Shown: piece by piece, positions 1 through 5,820 of the stretch | Layout: each line of letters starts with the position of its first letter | Position numbering within the stretch: position 1 is the stretch's first letter | From: Chlorobiota bacterium | GTDB taxonomy: Bacteria > Bacteroidota > Bacteroidia > Bacteroidales > F082 | Length of the DNA: 5,820 bases | Direction of reading: 5' to 3' | NCBI GenBank assembly: GCA_030619415.1 | Contig: JAUXBM010000127.1 | Location: forward strand, 1-5,820 | The notes under the pieces: model-generated | What the model was told of the DNA's origin: nothing | Seen by the model: the letters and a program-made list of their open reading frames with translations, nothing else | Databases searched by the model: none | Position numbers and translations under genes: made by a program

Positions 1-1
1 A

Positions 2-511
2 CTTTTCGGACCTCGTGCTAAAAAATTGTACGACTATTACAAACAATACAATTCCATCGATGACATTCCATCTGCTGAACGACAGAAATTAGAGCAACAG
101 GTTTTCAAAGCACCGCTTGAAGAAATCTGGCAGTCGTGTATCGATTTTTTTGAAAAAAGAGATCCAGAACAAATTGAGCGGGCCAAAGATAATCCTCACC
201 GGAAAATGGCTTTGATCTTTCGGTGGTATTTGGGATTGTCTTCCAACTGGGCAAATGCAGGAACCAAAGGCCGTGAGTTGGATTACCAGATTTGGTGCGG
301 CCCTTCAATGGGTGCATTCAATGATTGGGTAAAAGGAACCTATTTGGAGGACTACCAAAACAGGCATGTAGCCGATGTAGCCGAACAGATTATGCAGGGT
401 GCTGCTTATTTATACAGGGTGCAGACTTTGAAAATGCAGGGGGTTGAATTGCCGGTGGAGATGGATCAGTTTGCACCAACAGGGCAAAAGGTTAATGTAG
501 ATGTGGTTTAG
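2..511 (+). CDS. pfaD: PfaD-family enoyl reductase, C-terminal part (5' end outside window)
   Basis: PfaD proteins are FMN-dependent, nitronate-monooxygenase-like TIM-barrel enoyl reductases. They act in trans on acyl-ACP in PUFA synthases (PfaA-D) or in trans-AT polyketide pathways. Only the last 169 residues are here; the family is usually about 540 residues, so the barrel with the flavin site lies to the left. The frame is open from base 2, reading LFGPRAKKLYDYYKQYNSID before the first internal Met, so the TTG at 26 is not the start. Recognisable family features, numbered from the visible fragment, are the RAKKLY segment (5-10), RWYLGLSSNWAN (about 74-85), the DYQIWCGPSMGAFNDWVKGT stretch (about 94-113), NRHVADVAEQIMQGAAYLYR (about 120-139) and a C-terminal QGVELP. 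The stop is TAG and no frameshift is seen. Family assignment is from remembered conserved sequence. Whether the parent cluster makes PUFA or a polyketide cannot be told from this end. Confidence 0.85.
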   Translation, partial: LFGPRAKKLYDYYKQYNSIDDIPSAERQKLEQQVFKAPLEEIWQSCIDFFEKRDPEQIERAKDNPHRKMALIFRWYLGLSSNWANAGTKGRELDYQIWCGPSMGAFNDWVKGTYLEDYQNRHVADVAEQIMQGAAYLYRVQTLKMQGVELPVEMDQFAPTGQKVNVDVV

Positions 512-615
512 AATTGCTTCGACTGTAAGCCAAGAATACCGGGATATGCAAACTCATGTGTTTGATGATATGTACAATCTCTTTACTGATTAATTGCAAA
601 GTCTTTCTCGTTTAG

Positions 616-1815
616 CTAATCCTCAAATTGAAATGATGCAGCAATCGCACGATAGAGTTCTAATGATGCATGGTTACTGCCTGGTGTAAATGTTTTATCA
701 TTAAACCGGGGATTAGCCGATAGTTTAACGATGACTGTTTTTGTGGCAGGGTTTACGTAGATGTTTTGATTATAGACGCCTATCGCCATAAATTCACCAA
801 CATTGCCTTTTGGAATCCACCACTGGTAACCATATCCAAATGATGTGCCCGGTTGAAGATGTGGCGCATCAGGTGTTACAGACGAATGTGCCCAAGCTGC
901 GGGTACAATTTGTTTTCCATTCCAATAGCCATTATGCAGGTAAAGTGATCCTATCTTGGCATAATCTCTCATGGTCAGGTTAAGTCCGCCAAGCGCTACT
1001 TCCATATTTTCGTCATCCAGCAGCCAATAGCCATCATACTCCATGCCCATGGGGTCGTATAATTTTTCCTGCATATAATCGGTAATCGTTCTTCCGGTCG
1101 CCCTGGTAAGTATCATCCCTAAAGCATGCGTATTGATACTGACATAATGATTGATCGTTCCCGGCTCGACTTCACGTTCCAAAGTAGCGGCAAATGCATC
1201 CTGCGAATCACCTAAAGCAAACCCTCTTCCCCATTTGTTTATATCGCTGTAAAAATCTCCGTAATCTTCATTAAAATGAACGCCGGTTGACATTTGCAAG
1301 ACATCCTTGATGCGTACACCTTCATAAGCAGTACCCTTCAATTCAGGCACATATTCTTCTACATTTTGCGTAATATCTGTAATGTAACCTTCGTGTACGG
1401 CTATTCCAAATAAAGCAGAGATAAAGGATTTAGCCATTGACCAGGAGATAGTTCTCGTTGATTCCGTATTCCCTAAAAAATACCCTTCAAATACGATCGT
1501 ATCATTCTGAATGACCAAAAACCCTGTTGTCCAGGAGTCTTTCAAAAAGTCATTTGTACCGTAAGATTCACCTTTGAAATCAAAATGCTCAGGTAAGTTT
1601 ATCGCCGATGCTTTGGAATATTTATAGGTGTCCGAAGATGCTTTTAGGATAGCAACCGGCCAGATGGAGTCAAAAGTTCTAAAATTATTTACAATCCGGT
1701 CTTCATCAAAAAGATGGATGGTATGATTGAGCCTTATGTATTTGGGGTAAAACCAAATGCCAGCTATAATAATTATCAATAATACACCCAATCCAATTTT
1801 TTTCCAGGCCTTCAT
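616..1815 (-). CDS. Membrane-anchored serine hydrolase (class C beta-lactamase / 6-aminohexanoate hydrolase-like)
   Basis: This 399-residue protein belongs to the beta-lactamase-related serine hydrolases (COG1680 type), which act on amide or ester bonds by an acyl-enzyme mechanism. Residues 7-22 form one hydrophobic helix (GLGVLLIIIIAGIWF) after a KKAW-like basic start and no lipobox follows, so I infer an uncleaved anchor with the enzyme on the periplasmic side. The nucleophile motif SxxK is S126-M-A-K129 within WSMAKSF. The second motif is Y224-V-S226, a YxS form of the YxN motif. The third region reads A344-I-G-V-Y-N-Q350 before IYVNP, where relatives usually have a GQ. An LQMSTGV segment (173-179) and the ATGRTITDYMQEKLYDPMGM stretch (239-258) are family-typical. 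Length is normal for anchored members. The ATG lies 3 bp after the stop of the dehydrogenase gene, so the two are probably cotranscribed and perhaps translationally coupled. The substrate cannot be predicted; true beta-lactamase activity is unlikely. Confidence 0.85.
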   Translation of the reverse strand: MKAWKKIGLGVLLIIIIAGIWFYPKYIRLNHTIHLFDEDRIVNNFRTFDSIWPVAILKASSDTYKYSKASAINLPEHFDFKGESYGTNDFLKDSWTTGFLVIQNDTIVFEGYFLGNTESTRTISWSMAKSFISALFGIAVHEGYITDITQNVEEYVPELKGTAYEGVRIKDVLQMSTGVHFNEDYGDFYSDINKWGRGFALGDSQDAFAATLEREVEPGTINHYVSINTHALGMILTRATGRTITDYMQEKLYDPMGMEYDGYWLLDDENMEVALGGLNLTMRDYAKIGSLYLHNGYWNGKQIVPAAWAHSSVTPDAPHLQPGTSFGYGYQWWIPKGNVGEFMAIGVYNQNIYVNPATKTVIVKLSANPRFNDKTFTPGSNHASLELYRAIAASFQFED

Positions 1816-1818
1816 CTT

Positions 1819-2799
1819 TTAGTTGTTATGCTTCATAGTTATAACTACATTTCCCTTTTTGTGACCTTTTTCTACATAGCTGTGGGCCTCGGCAGTCTGT
1901 TCCATTGGATAGCGTCTATCAATGACCGATTTTATCTTTCCCTCCTCAATAAGCTCTCTGAGGAAAAATATATCTTCAGTCCTTTCATGTGCTATCCCAC
2001 CAATTACTTTTTTGCTGCTTGACATTGAAGTCCATATCATTTGAAAATAATCTGCCGGACTGGCATTCGCTGTAAGATATATTCCTTTTTGTTTTAGCGA
2101 ACCTTTACAGCGTGAAAACGAAGTCTTGCCTACCGTGTCAAAAATAATGTCATAGATCTCACTGTTTTTGGTAAAATCTTCTTTAGTGTAATCAATTACC
2201 TTGTCGGCTCCAAGAGACTTAACCAATTCTAAATTCGTCGTACTGCATACCCCGGTAACTTCTGCCCGAAAGTACCTGGCAAGCTGTACTGCAGCACTAC
2301 CTACCGCTCCGGAAGCTCCATAGATAAGAACTTTTTGTCCGCTTTGGATATTTCCTTTTCTAAGAAAATGTAATGCTGTATGTCCTCCAAAAAAAAGGGT
2401 GGCGGCTTCTTCAAAGGTAATATTGGCTGGTTTTTTTGCCAGAACCGCTTCTTCAGACAGGCATTTATACTCAGCATAAGCACCAAATCCGAGACCAGTA
2501 GATCCAAAAACCTGGTCGCCTTCCTTATATAATTTTACATCTTTTCCTACTGATTCAATTTCCCCGCTTAGGTCAACTCCCAGTATAGTTTTACTTGGTC
2601 TTATGAGACCGGTGAGAAATCTTACAGCAAATGGGTCAGCCTTTCGCATTCTATAATCCCCTGATGTTACTGCTGCCGCAAATATTTTGATGAGTACTTC
2701 ATTTTCTTTGGGAGTAGGTTTTTCTACCTCTTTTAGTTTAAGAACCTCTGGAGGTCCATATTTCGTGTAAACAATTGCTTTCATTTTATTTGAGTTCAT
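1819..2799 (-). CDS. NAD(P)-dependent, zinc-independent alcohol dehydrogenase / quinone oxidoreductase-like (MDR superfamily)
   Basis: This is a 326-residue medium-chain dehydrogenase/reductase, the usual length for the quinone-oxidoreductase branch. The N-terminal GroES-like domain (about 1-125) carries [13 protein letters not shown] (73-85), the sheet usual for the family. The Rossmann domain has the nucleotide-binding loop G161-A-S-G-A-V-G167 and the LGADKVIDY segment (196-204). The C-terminal [17 protein letters not shown] (304-320) is the classical end of this branch. The four-cysteine structural zinc lobe is absent, and the position of the usual catalytic zinc Cys reads TSGD (45-48), so it should be zinc-independent and reduce quinones, enones or similar carbonyls with NAD(P)H. 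It is cytosolic, with no signal peptide. Two starts are possible: the ATG at 2799 and M6 at 2784, and the family typically begins at [10 protein letters not shown] (M6). I keep 2799 because it directly follows an A-rich leader with two runs of seven A. It is the first gene of a pair with the serine hydrolase. The specific substrate is unknown. Confidence 0.88.
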   Translation of the reverse strand: MNSNKMKAIVYTKYGPPEVLKLKEVEKPTPKENEVLIKIFAAAVTSGDYRMRKADPFAVRFLTGLIRPSKTILGVDLSGEIESVGKDVKLYKEGDQVFGSTGLGFGAYAEYKCLSEEAVLAKKPANITFEEAATLFFGGHTALHFLRKGNIQSGQKVLIYGASGAVGSAAVQLARYFRAEVTGVCSTTNLELVKSLGADKVIDYTKEDFTKNSEIYDIIFDTVGKTSFSRCKGSLKQKGIYLTANASPADYFQMIWTSMSSSKKVIGGIAHERTEDIFFLRELIEEGKIKSVIDRRYPMEQTAEAHSYVEKGHKKGNVVITMKHNN

Positions 2800-2866
2800 T
2801 TTTTTTGTTTTTTTAATTGCAGATTACCTCTAAAAAAGAATGATAGAGATGTTTTCATTATCCTGC

Positions 2867-2874
2867 CAAAAATA
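2867..2874 (-). promoter_or_regulatory. Candidate Bacteroidota -7 element for the dehydrogenase/serine hydrolase pair
   Basis: On the - strand these bases read TATTTTTG, an exact match to the Bacteroidota -7 consensus TAnnTTTG. They lie about 70 bp before the dehydrogenase start, in the gap after the phosphodiesterase gene. The nearest upstream TTG (at 2901-2903) is 26 bp away, longer than the usual spacing of about 19-21, so the -33 half is not convincing. In AT-rich DNA such an 8-mer can occur by chance. Confidence 0.35.
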
Positions 2875-2885
2875 AAGTCTTTATT
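2871..2885. repeat. 15 bp AT-rich palindrome just after the phosphodiesterase gene
   Basis: AATAAAGTCTTTATT is a perfect palindrome around a central base. It begins 21 bp after the stop of the phosphodiesterase gene and overlaps the candidate -7 element. As RNA it could form only a weak A-U stem of about 5 bp with a 5-base loop. On the - strand it is followed by TTTTGG, so a weak terminator is possible. An operator over the -7 element is the alternative. Neither is established. Confidence 0.3.
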
Positions 2886-2905
2886 AAAAAGCTTAGTCCG
2901 CAATG

Positions 2906-3736
2906 TTACCCATACAGATCCTTCCACACCAGTTCGGGCTGATCGGTTTCTATCCAGTCCACACCCAATGCTGCCAGCCTTTTTACTTCTTTACTGAAAT
3001 CAGCTTTCCGATCGTCCGGCATTTCACCAGGCATCAAAGGGTACAATGTGAAGGTTCCAACTTTCATCTTCCGACCATGGTATTTTTGTATGGTATCGTT
3101 ATCGATAAGCGTATATTCAGAACAGACCGCATTGGAGTGAACTATTTTGCCGATGATATTGGATTCCATCAACCAGTTAAGGCGTTTCACGGAAAGGGGC
3201 ATATTGTCGTCATAAGCAAAGCCCGAAGGAATTTCACGGTGCATCTTTTCCAGGTCGTACAGCATGAAAAAATTGAAAGAAGTACATACCACCTGCTCCA
3301 ACATTTCCATTCGCTTGACAATTTTGGCCACCTCCCTGCCTAACTTCCGCCTCTTCCAATTTGGGGAGTAAGCTTTAAGTTCAATGTCAACGAAAAAATC
3401 TTTTCCCCGGATCGTTTCCAGCACATCTTCCAGCAAAGGAATGGCAGTTGGTTTAGCATATTGTCGTACACCGCCATCAACTTCGATTTCTGCCAAAACC
3501 TGAATGGACCTCAAATCATCCCAGGTCATATCATAGATTATCCGGTCTATGCCGGTAAGTCTTTTTAAATTTTCGTCGTGGAACAAAACCACCTTATTGT
3601 CTTTGGTCAGAAAAACATCGAATTCGGTGCCGTTGCAAAACGGACTGTCGATGGCTGCCTGTATTGAAAGTAAGGTGTTTTCCTGGTATTCCGTAACAAG
3701 ACCACGGTGGGCAAGAACGAGCGGTTGCTTTTTCAT
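2906..3736 (-). CDS. Glycerophosphodiester phosphodiesterase family protein
   Basis: This 276-residue GDPD-family enzyme would hydrolyse glycerophosphodiesters, which are phospholipid deacylation products, to glycerol 3-phosphate and an alcohol. The fold and catalytic set are complete: H10-R11-G12 in the first strand (VLAHRG), E19-N20-T21, E38-F-D40 in the GTEFDV segment, H53-D54 after VVLF, E119-x-K121 in VDIELK, and the closing ETDQPE (263-268). H10 and H53 are the expected acid/base pair, and E38, D40 and E119 the expected metal ligands. No signal peptide or membrane segment is present, so it should be cytosolic, unlike periplasmic GlpQ. Its length is in the normal range for cytosolic members. 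The start lies directly before the first strand, as usual, after an AGAAG purine stretch about 5 bp upstream. The gene for the four-helix membrane protein ends 22 bp upstream on the same strand, suggesting one transcript. The exact diester used cannot be read from sequence; related enzymes include lysophospholipase D-like members. Confidence 0.9.
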   Translation of the reverse strand: MKKQPLVLAHRGLVTEYQENTLLSIQAAIDSPFCNGTEFDVFLTKDNKVVLFHDENLKRLTGIDRIIYDMTWDDLRSIQVLAEIEVDGGVRQYAKPTAIPLLEDVLETIRGKDFFVDIELKAYSPNWKRRKLGREVAKIVKRMEMLEQVVCTSFNFFMLYDLEKMHREIPSGFAYDDNMPLSVKRLNWLMESNIIGKIVHSNAVCSEYTLIDNDTIQKYHGRKMKVGTFTLYPLMPGEMPDDRKADFSKEVKRLAALGVDWIETDQPELVWKDLYG

Positions 3737-3758
3737 AATCTTCTTTTATTTTTCCGAT

Positions 3759-4172
3759 TTAATTTTTCTTAACAACCAATCTGCCAGCAATAAAAGCCAT
3801 TGGTATATAAGCTCCAGCCAAATCCAAAACAGTGAACCAGGTTGGCGAAGGAAGCATGAAAACACTGGCAATTCCTCCGATCAGAAAAAAGACACCAATG
3901 CCCAATGCAAATTTCATTTTATGGTTAACGGCTATTTTACCGGCCAGGAAAGCACCGGCAAATGTCCCCAGTGCATGTGCTAAAAATGGCATAATAAAAT
4001 GTTTGGGTTGGAATAAATGCATGGCTGCTTTTAAGCCTTCCATCGTGGTGACATCGGCTCCATCGGGCGGTGGAATTATTGAACCACTAATCATGATAAT
4101 TCCCATATTCACTGCACTCCCGAAAATAACCCCGGCAATAACTGCTACAATGTTTCTAAGTATTGGATTCAT
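3759..4172 (-). CDS. Small four-helix integral membrane protein, function unknown
   Basis: I do not recognise a characterised function for this 137-residue protein, although it resembles a small membrane protein that I recall as conserved but uncharacterised in Bacteroidota. Hydrophobic segments at about 7-30, 58-80, 85-106 and 111-133 suggest four transmembrane helices. Between the first two is a hydrophilic loop (about 31-57) with IPPPDGADV and a FQPKHF segment. Small residues are frequent in the helices (AGVIFGSA at 13-20, GTFAGAFLAG at 69-78), as in tightly packed helices. HKMKF (84-88) lies between helices 2 and 3, and VKKN ends the chain, so positive charges point to both ends of the last helix pair on the cytosolic side. 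The ATG at 4172 gives a natural N-terminus just before helix 1. The phosphodiesterase gene follows after 22 bp. A lipid-related role next to that enzyme is only a guess from position. Confidence 0.8.
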   Translation of the reverse strand: MNPILRNIVAVIAGVIFGSAVNMGIIMISGSIIPPPDGADVTTMEGLKAAMHLFQPKHFIMPFLAHALGTFAGAFLAGKIAVNHKMKFALGIGVFFLIGGIASVFMLPSPTWFTVLDLAGAYIPMAFIAGRLVVKKN

Positions 4173-4252
4173 ATTGTTTCGATTTTCCGGTCTAAAATTA
4201 AGCGTTTAACCAAAATCTTTATCTGCAAATGACTTTTTATGATTTTTTTAAC

Positions 4253-4271
4253 ATTGAGGCTAAGCCTCAAT
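4253..4271. repeat. Perfect 19 bp palindrome between helicase and membrane-protein genes
   Basis: The sequence ATTGAGGCTAAGCCTCAAT is a perfect inverted repeat with a 9-base arm on each side of one base. As RNA it would form an 8 bp stem with GC-rich upper pairs and a 3-base loop. On the - strand it lies 90 bp beyond the helicase stop and 81 bp before the start of the membrane protein gene. The bases after it on that strand are GTTAAAAAAATC, with no T-tract, so it does not look like a standard intrinsic terminator. It could be a terminator without a U-tract, a dimeric-regulator operator or a 5'-leader hairpin. Confidence 0.6.
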
Positions 4272-4288
4272 TAGTCAGCTCAATCTCC

Positions 4289-4318
4289 CAAAAATGGTTT
4301 TGGTAATATTGTGTCCAA
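4289..4318 (-). promoter_or_regulatory. Candidate Bacteroidota promoter (TTG-N19-CAttTTTG) for membrane protein and phosphodiesterase
   Basis: On the - strand there is TTG at 4318-4316, a 19-base spacer, then CATTTTTG at 4296-4289. This matches the -33 TTG and all but the first fixed base of the -7 TAnnTTTG consensus, with normal spacing. It would start transcription near 4283 and leave a leader of about 110 bases that contains the 19 bp palindrome. The -7 element is itself inside a small inverted repeat, CCAAAA-ATGG-TTTTGG at 4288-4303. This is the only candidate in the window with both elements. Confidence 0.4.
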
Positions 4319-4360
4319 TTACTAAAATCAGTTGTTTTGCAGCGCGCTATGAAATTCAAA

Positions 4361-5710
4361 TTATCTCTTTTTCCCGCGTTTGTTGAAATTTTTATCCCCC
4401 CGCGTTTTAGGCCTTTTGTATTTTTTTGCTTTCCTGAGATAAGAACCTCCCTGGTTGGTTTTCAGGTTCTTTTCTTTCTTTTCGTGGAAGGCGCCACCTC
4501 CGGATTCTATATCAGGATTTCGGATATATTTAACTTCTGCTTCTTTTGGCCGCTCGTCGGGTGTTAGTTGTTCTGAGACCTCAACTTCCTCCGGGAATTC
4601 TAACAGGGGAATTTTGTAATCCATCAATTTTTCAATGGACTCTTTCGCCTCTTTTTCCTTTTCGGTATAAAACAATATAGATTTACCTTCTTCCTCTGCC
4701 CTGCCCGTCCGTCCAATTCGGTGCATATAATTCTCAGGATAACTCGGCGTGTCAAAATTGATCACATGAGAAATTTTGTCCAAATCCAATCCGCGCGCCA
4801 TCACGTCCGTAGTGACCAATATCCTGTTTTTACCTTCATCAAATTCCCGGATTGAGCGAAACCGGTAATTTTGCGATTTATTGGAATGGATGACACAAGC
4901 CTCCGGCCCAAAGTCAGTTTCCAGGGCCTCAAATAACCGATCTGCATTTTTCTTGCTCGAAACGAATACGAGTGTTTTCGTGAATTCATCCTCATCCTGT
5001 AATAGATGGGCCAGCAAATTCACCTTGGTATAAAAATTAATAACCGGGTAACATTGTTGAGCGATATTGTCGAGTGGAGTACCACTAACTGCAATTGAAA
5101 TTTTGGCAGGAATGGTAAAATAATCATCAATCAGCGCATCCACTTCTTCAGTCATAGTGGCCGAAAACATAATGTTTTGCCTGCGTTCGGGTATCAATTC
5201 GAATATGTTTGTCAACTGATGCCTGAACCCAAGATCGAGCATGATGTCCACCTCATCAATTACCAGCTTCTTGATCCCTTTTAGTTGCAGCACACCGCTC
5301 ACTGCCAAATCAAACAGCCGGCCGGGTGTCGCCACCAGGAGGTCGGCGCCTTTCGATACAGCTTGTTTTTGGGTATTGATATTCGTTCCGCCGTACACAC
5401 CCAGCACCCGGAGATTGATGTAAGTTGTAAGGATTTCAATTTGCTCAACCACCTGTAAAACCAATTCACGGGTAGGAACCAATATCAAAACCCGTGGGTT
5501 GAGTTGCTTCGAAAAGTTTAAATCTCTGAGTATTGGAAGCAAATAGGCAAAAGTTTTACCAGTTCCTGTTTGTGCTATTCCAACAACATCCTTGCCTGAA
5601 AGGACAACAGGACAAGCTTCTGTTTGAATGGGTGTAGGCCGGTCAAAACCAAGTTCAGTGATTGCATTTTGAAGTGGTTTTGACAGGTTTAAATTTTCGA
5701 AAGAATTCAT
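4361..5710 (-). CDS. DEAD-box ATP-dependent RNA helicase with basic C-terminal tail
   Basis: This 449-residue superfamily 2 RNA helicase has all expected motifs in order: Q motif GFDRPTPIQ (21-29), motif I AQTGTGKT (46-53), Ia PTRELV (79-84), GG (107-108), Ib TPGR (128-131), motif II D152-E-V-D155, motif III SAT (183-185), IV LVFVSS (247-252), V VTTDVMARGLDL (299-310) and VI HRIGRTGR (330-337). Motif II is DEVD rather than DEAD; the Walker B acidic residues are kept, so ATPase activity should be. After the two RecA-like domains comes an acidic linker (about 372-392) and a Lys/Arg/Gly-rich, probably disordered tail (about 403-449), a common RNA-binding extension of bacterial RhlE/CsdA-like proteins. 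Likely roles are rRNA maturation, ribosome assembly or mRNA unwinding in the cytosol, sometimes cold-induced. The start MNSFENLNLS is family-typical and has GAGGA ahead of it. I leave the symbol empty because rhlE, csdA and others cannot be separated here. Confidence 0.95.
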   Translation of the reverse strand: MNSFENLNLSKPLQNAITELGFDRPTPIQTEACPVVLSGKDVVGIAQTGTGKTFAYLLPILRDLNFSKQLNPRVLILVPTRELVLQVVEQIEILTTYINLRVLGVYGGTNINTQKQAVSKGADLLVATPGRLFDLAVSGVLQLKGIKKLVIDEVDIMLDLGFRHQLTNIFELIPERRQNIMFSATMTEEVDALIDDYFTIPAKISIAVSGTPLDNIAQQCYPVINFYTKVNLLAHLLQDEDEFTKTLVFVSSKKNADRLFEALETDFGPEACVIHSNKSQNYRFRSIREFDEGKNRILVTTDVMARGLDLDKISHVINFDTPSYPENYMHRIGRTGRAEEEGKSILFYTEKEKEAKESIEKLMDYKIPLLEFPEEVEVSEQLTPDERPKEAEVKYIRNPDIESGGGAFHEKKEKNLKTNQGGSYLRKAKKYKRPKTRGDKNFNKRGKKR

Positions 5711-5720
5711 GAAAAATATT

Positions 5721-5725
5721 TCCTC
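5721..5725 (-). promoter_or_regulatory. Candidate ribosome binding site of the helicase gene
   Basis: On the - strand these bases read GAGGA, separated by 10 bases from the ATG at 5710. The match to a Shine-Dalgarno core is good but the spacing is slightly long. It is the clearest such site in the window and supports the chosen helicase start. Confidence 0.45.
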
Positions 5726-5732
5726 AAAAGTA
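5725..5732 (-). promoter_or_regulatory. Possible -7 element (TACTTTTG) close to the helicase start
   Basis: On the - strand the bases read TACTTTTG, an exact TAnnTTTG match. No TTG is found at the usual distance upstream; the nearest is 38 bp away. If used, transcription would start near 5718, after the GAGGA at 5721-5725, so the message would lose its ribosome binding site and carry a leader of only a few bases. The two candidate elements therefore compete, and the real promoter may lie further right, outside the window. Confidence 0.2.
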
Positions 5733-5820
5733 GGCCTATAATTTTTATGATCGATTGGTTAAGAAATCAGCAATTAGTGAGGCGATTTTTCAGCTTCATT
5801 TTGGTGTTTAATTGGTTTAA

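Noticed and set aside
26..511. A self-contained 161-residue gene starting at TTG 26
   Set aside because: The frame is open to the left edge and the residues before the TTG (FGPRAKK) continue the PfaD sequence, so the TTG is an internal Leu codon.
546..575. CAAAC-N6-GTTTG inverted repeat as a terminator for pfaD
   Set aside because: The stem is only 5 bp with no T-tract on either strand. No convincing terminator is visible in the convergent gap 512-615.
501..593. 30-codon + strand ORF (MWFRIASTVSQEYRDMQTHV...) whose ATG overlaps the end of pfaD
   Set aside because: It is too short to judge, has no recognisable family and no clear ribosome binding site. A chance ORF in the convergent gap is the simpler explanation.
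2903..3343. 146-residue + strand ORF opposite the phosphodiesterase gene
   Set aside because: It lies wholly opposite a gene with a complete catalytic motif set and has no recognisable features. It is a shadow frame.
3549..4209. Two + strand ORFs (144 and 125 residues) opposite the phosphodiesterase and membrane-protein genes
   Set aside because: Both are antisense to better-supported genes. Their hydrophobic content mirrors the membrane protein on the other strand.
4301..4328. Imperfect inverted repeat TTGGTAAT-N10-ATTACTAA
   Set aside because: It has one mismatched pair and a large loop in AT-rich DNA next to the promoter candidate. It is not strong enough to call separately.
4337..4567. 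76-residue Phe-rich + strand ORF at the helicase 3' end
   Set aside because: It is the reverse of the Lys-rich helicase tail (AAA/GAA codons read as TTT/TTC), not a real hydrophobic peptide.
5731..5738. TAGGCCTA 8 bp palindrome upstream of the helicase
   Set aside because: An 8 bp palindrome is expected by chance in a window of this size.

Overview
The window looks like a chromosomal stretch of a Bacteroidota bacterium. The evidence is moderately AT-rich DNA, A-rich leaders in place of strong Shine-Dalgarno sites, -7 elements of the TAnnTTTG type, and proteins that read like Bacteroidota family members. I cannot name a genus. A PfaD-type gene would fit PUFA-producing or polyketide-producing lineages such as Saprospiria or Chitinophagia, but that is inference.

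Layout. The left edge (2-511, + strand) holds the C-terminal 169 residues of a PfaD-family flavin-dependent enoyl reductase, the last enzyme of a PUFA synthase or of some trans-AT polyketide clusters; the rest of that locus must lie to the left. After a gap of about 100 bp, everything else is on the - strand and converges on pfaD. In transcription order these are a DEAD-box RNA helicase (5710-4361), a four-helix membrane protein of unknown function (4172-3759), a cytosolic glycerophosphodiester phosphodiesterase (3736-2906), a zinc-independent quinone-oxidoreductase-like dehydrogenase (2799-1819) and a membrane-anchored serine hydrolase of the class C beta-lactamase/6-aminohexanoate hydrolase type (1815-616).

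The - strand genes fall into three likely transcription units. The helicase stands alone. The membrane protein and the phosphodiesterase are 22 bp apart. The dehydrogenase and the serine hydrolase are 3 bp apart and almost certainly cotranscribed. The 188 bp gap between helicase and membrane protein has the most non-coding structure: a perfect 19 bp palindrome and a TTG-N19-CAttTTTG promoter-like pair that would place the palindrome in the 5' leader of the membrane protein gene.

I see no RNA genes, insertion sequences, CRISPR arrays, phage genes or defence genes. Apart from the edge of a PUFA/polyketide locus this is an ordinary housekeeping/accessory region, and I found no convincing new system in it.
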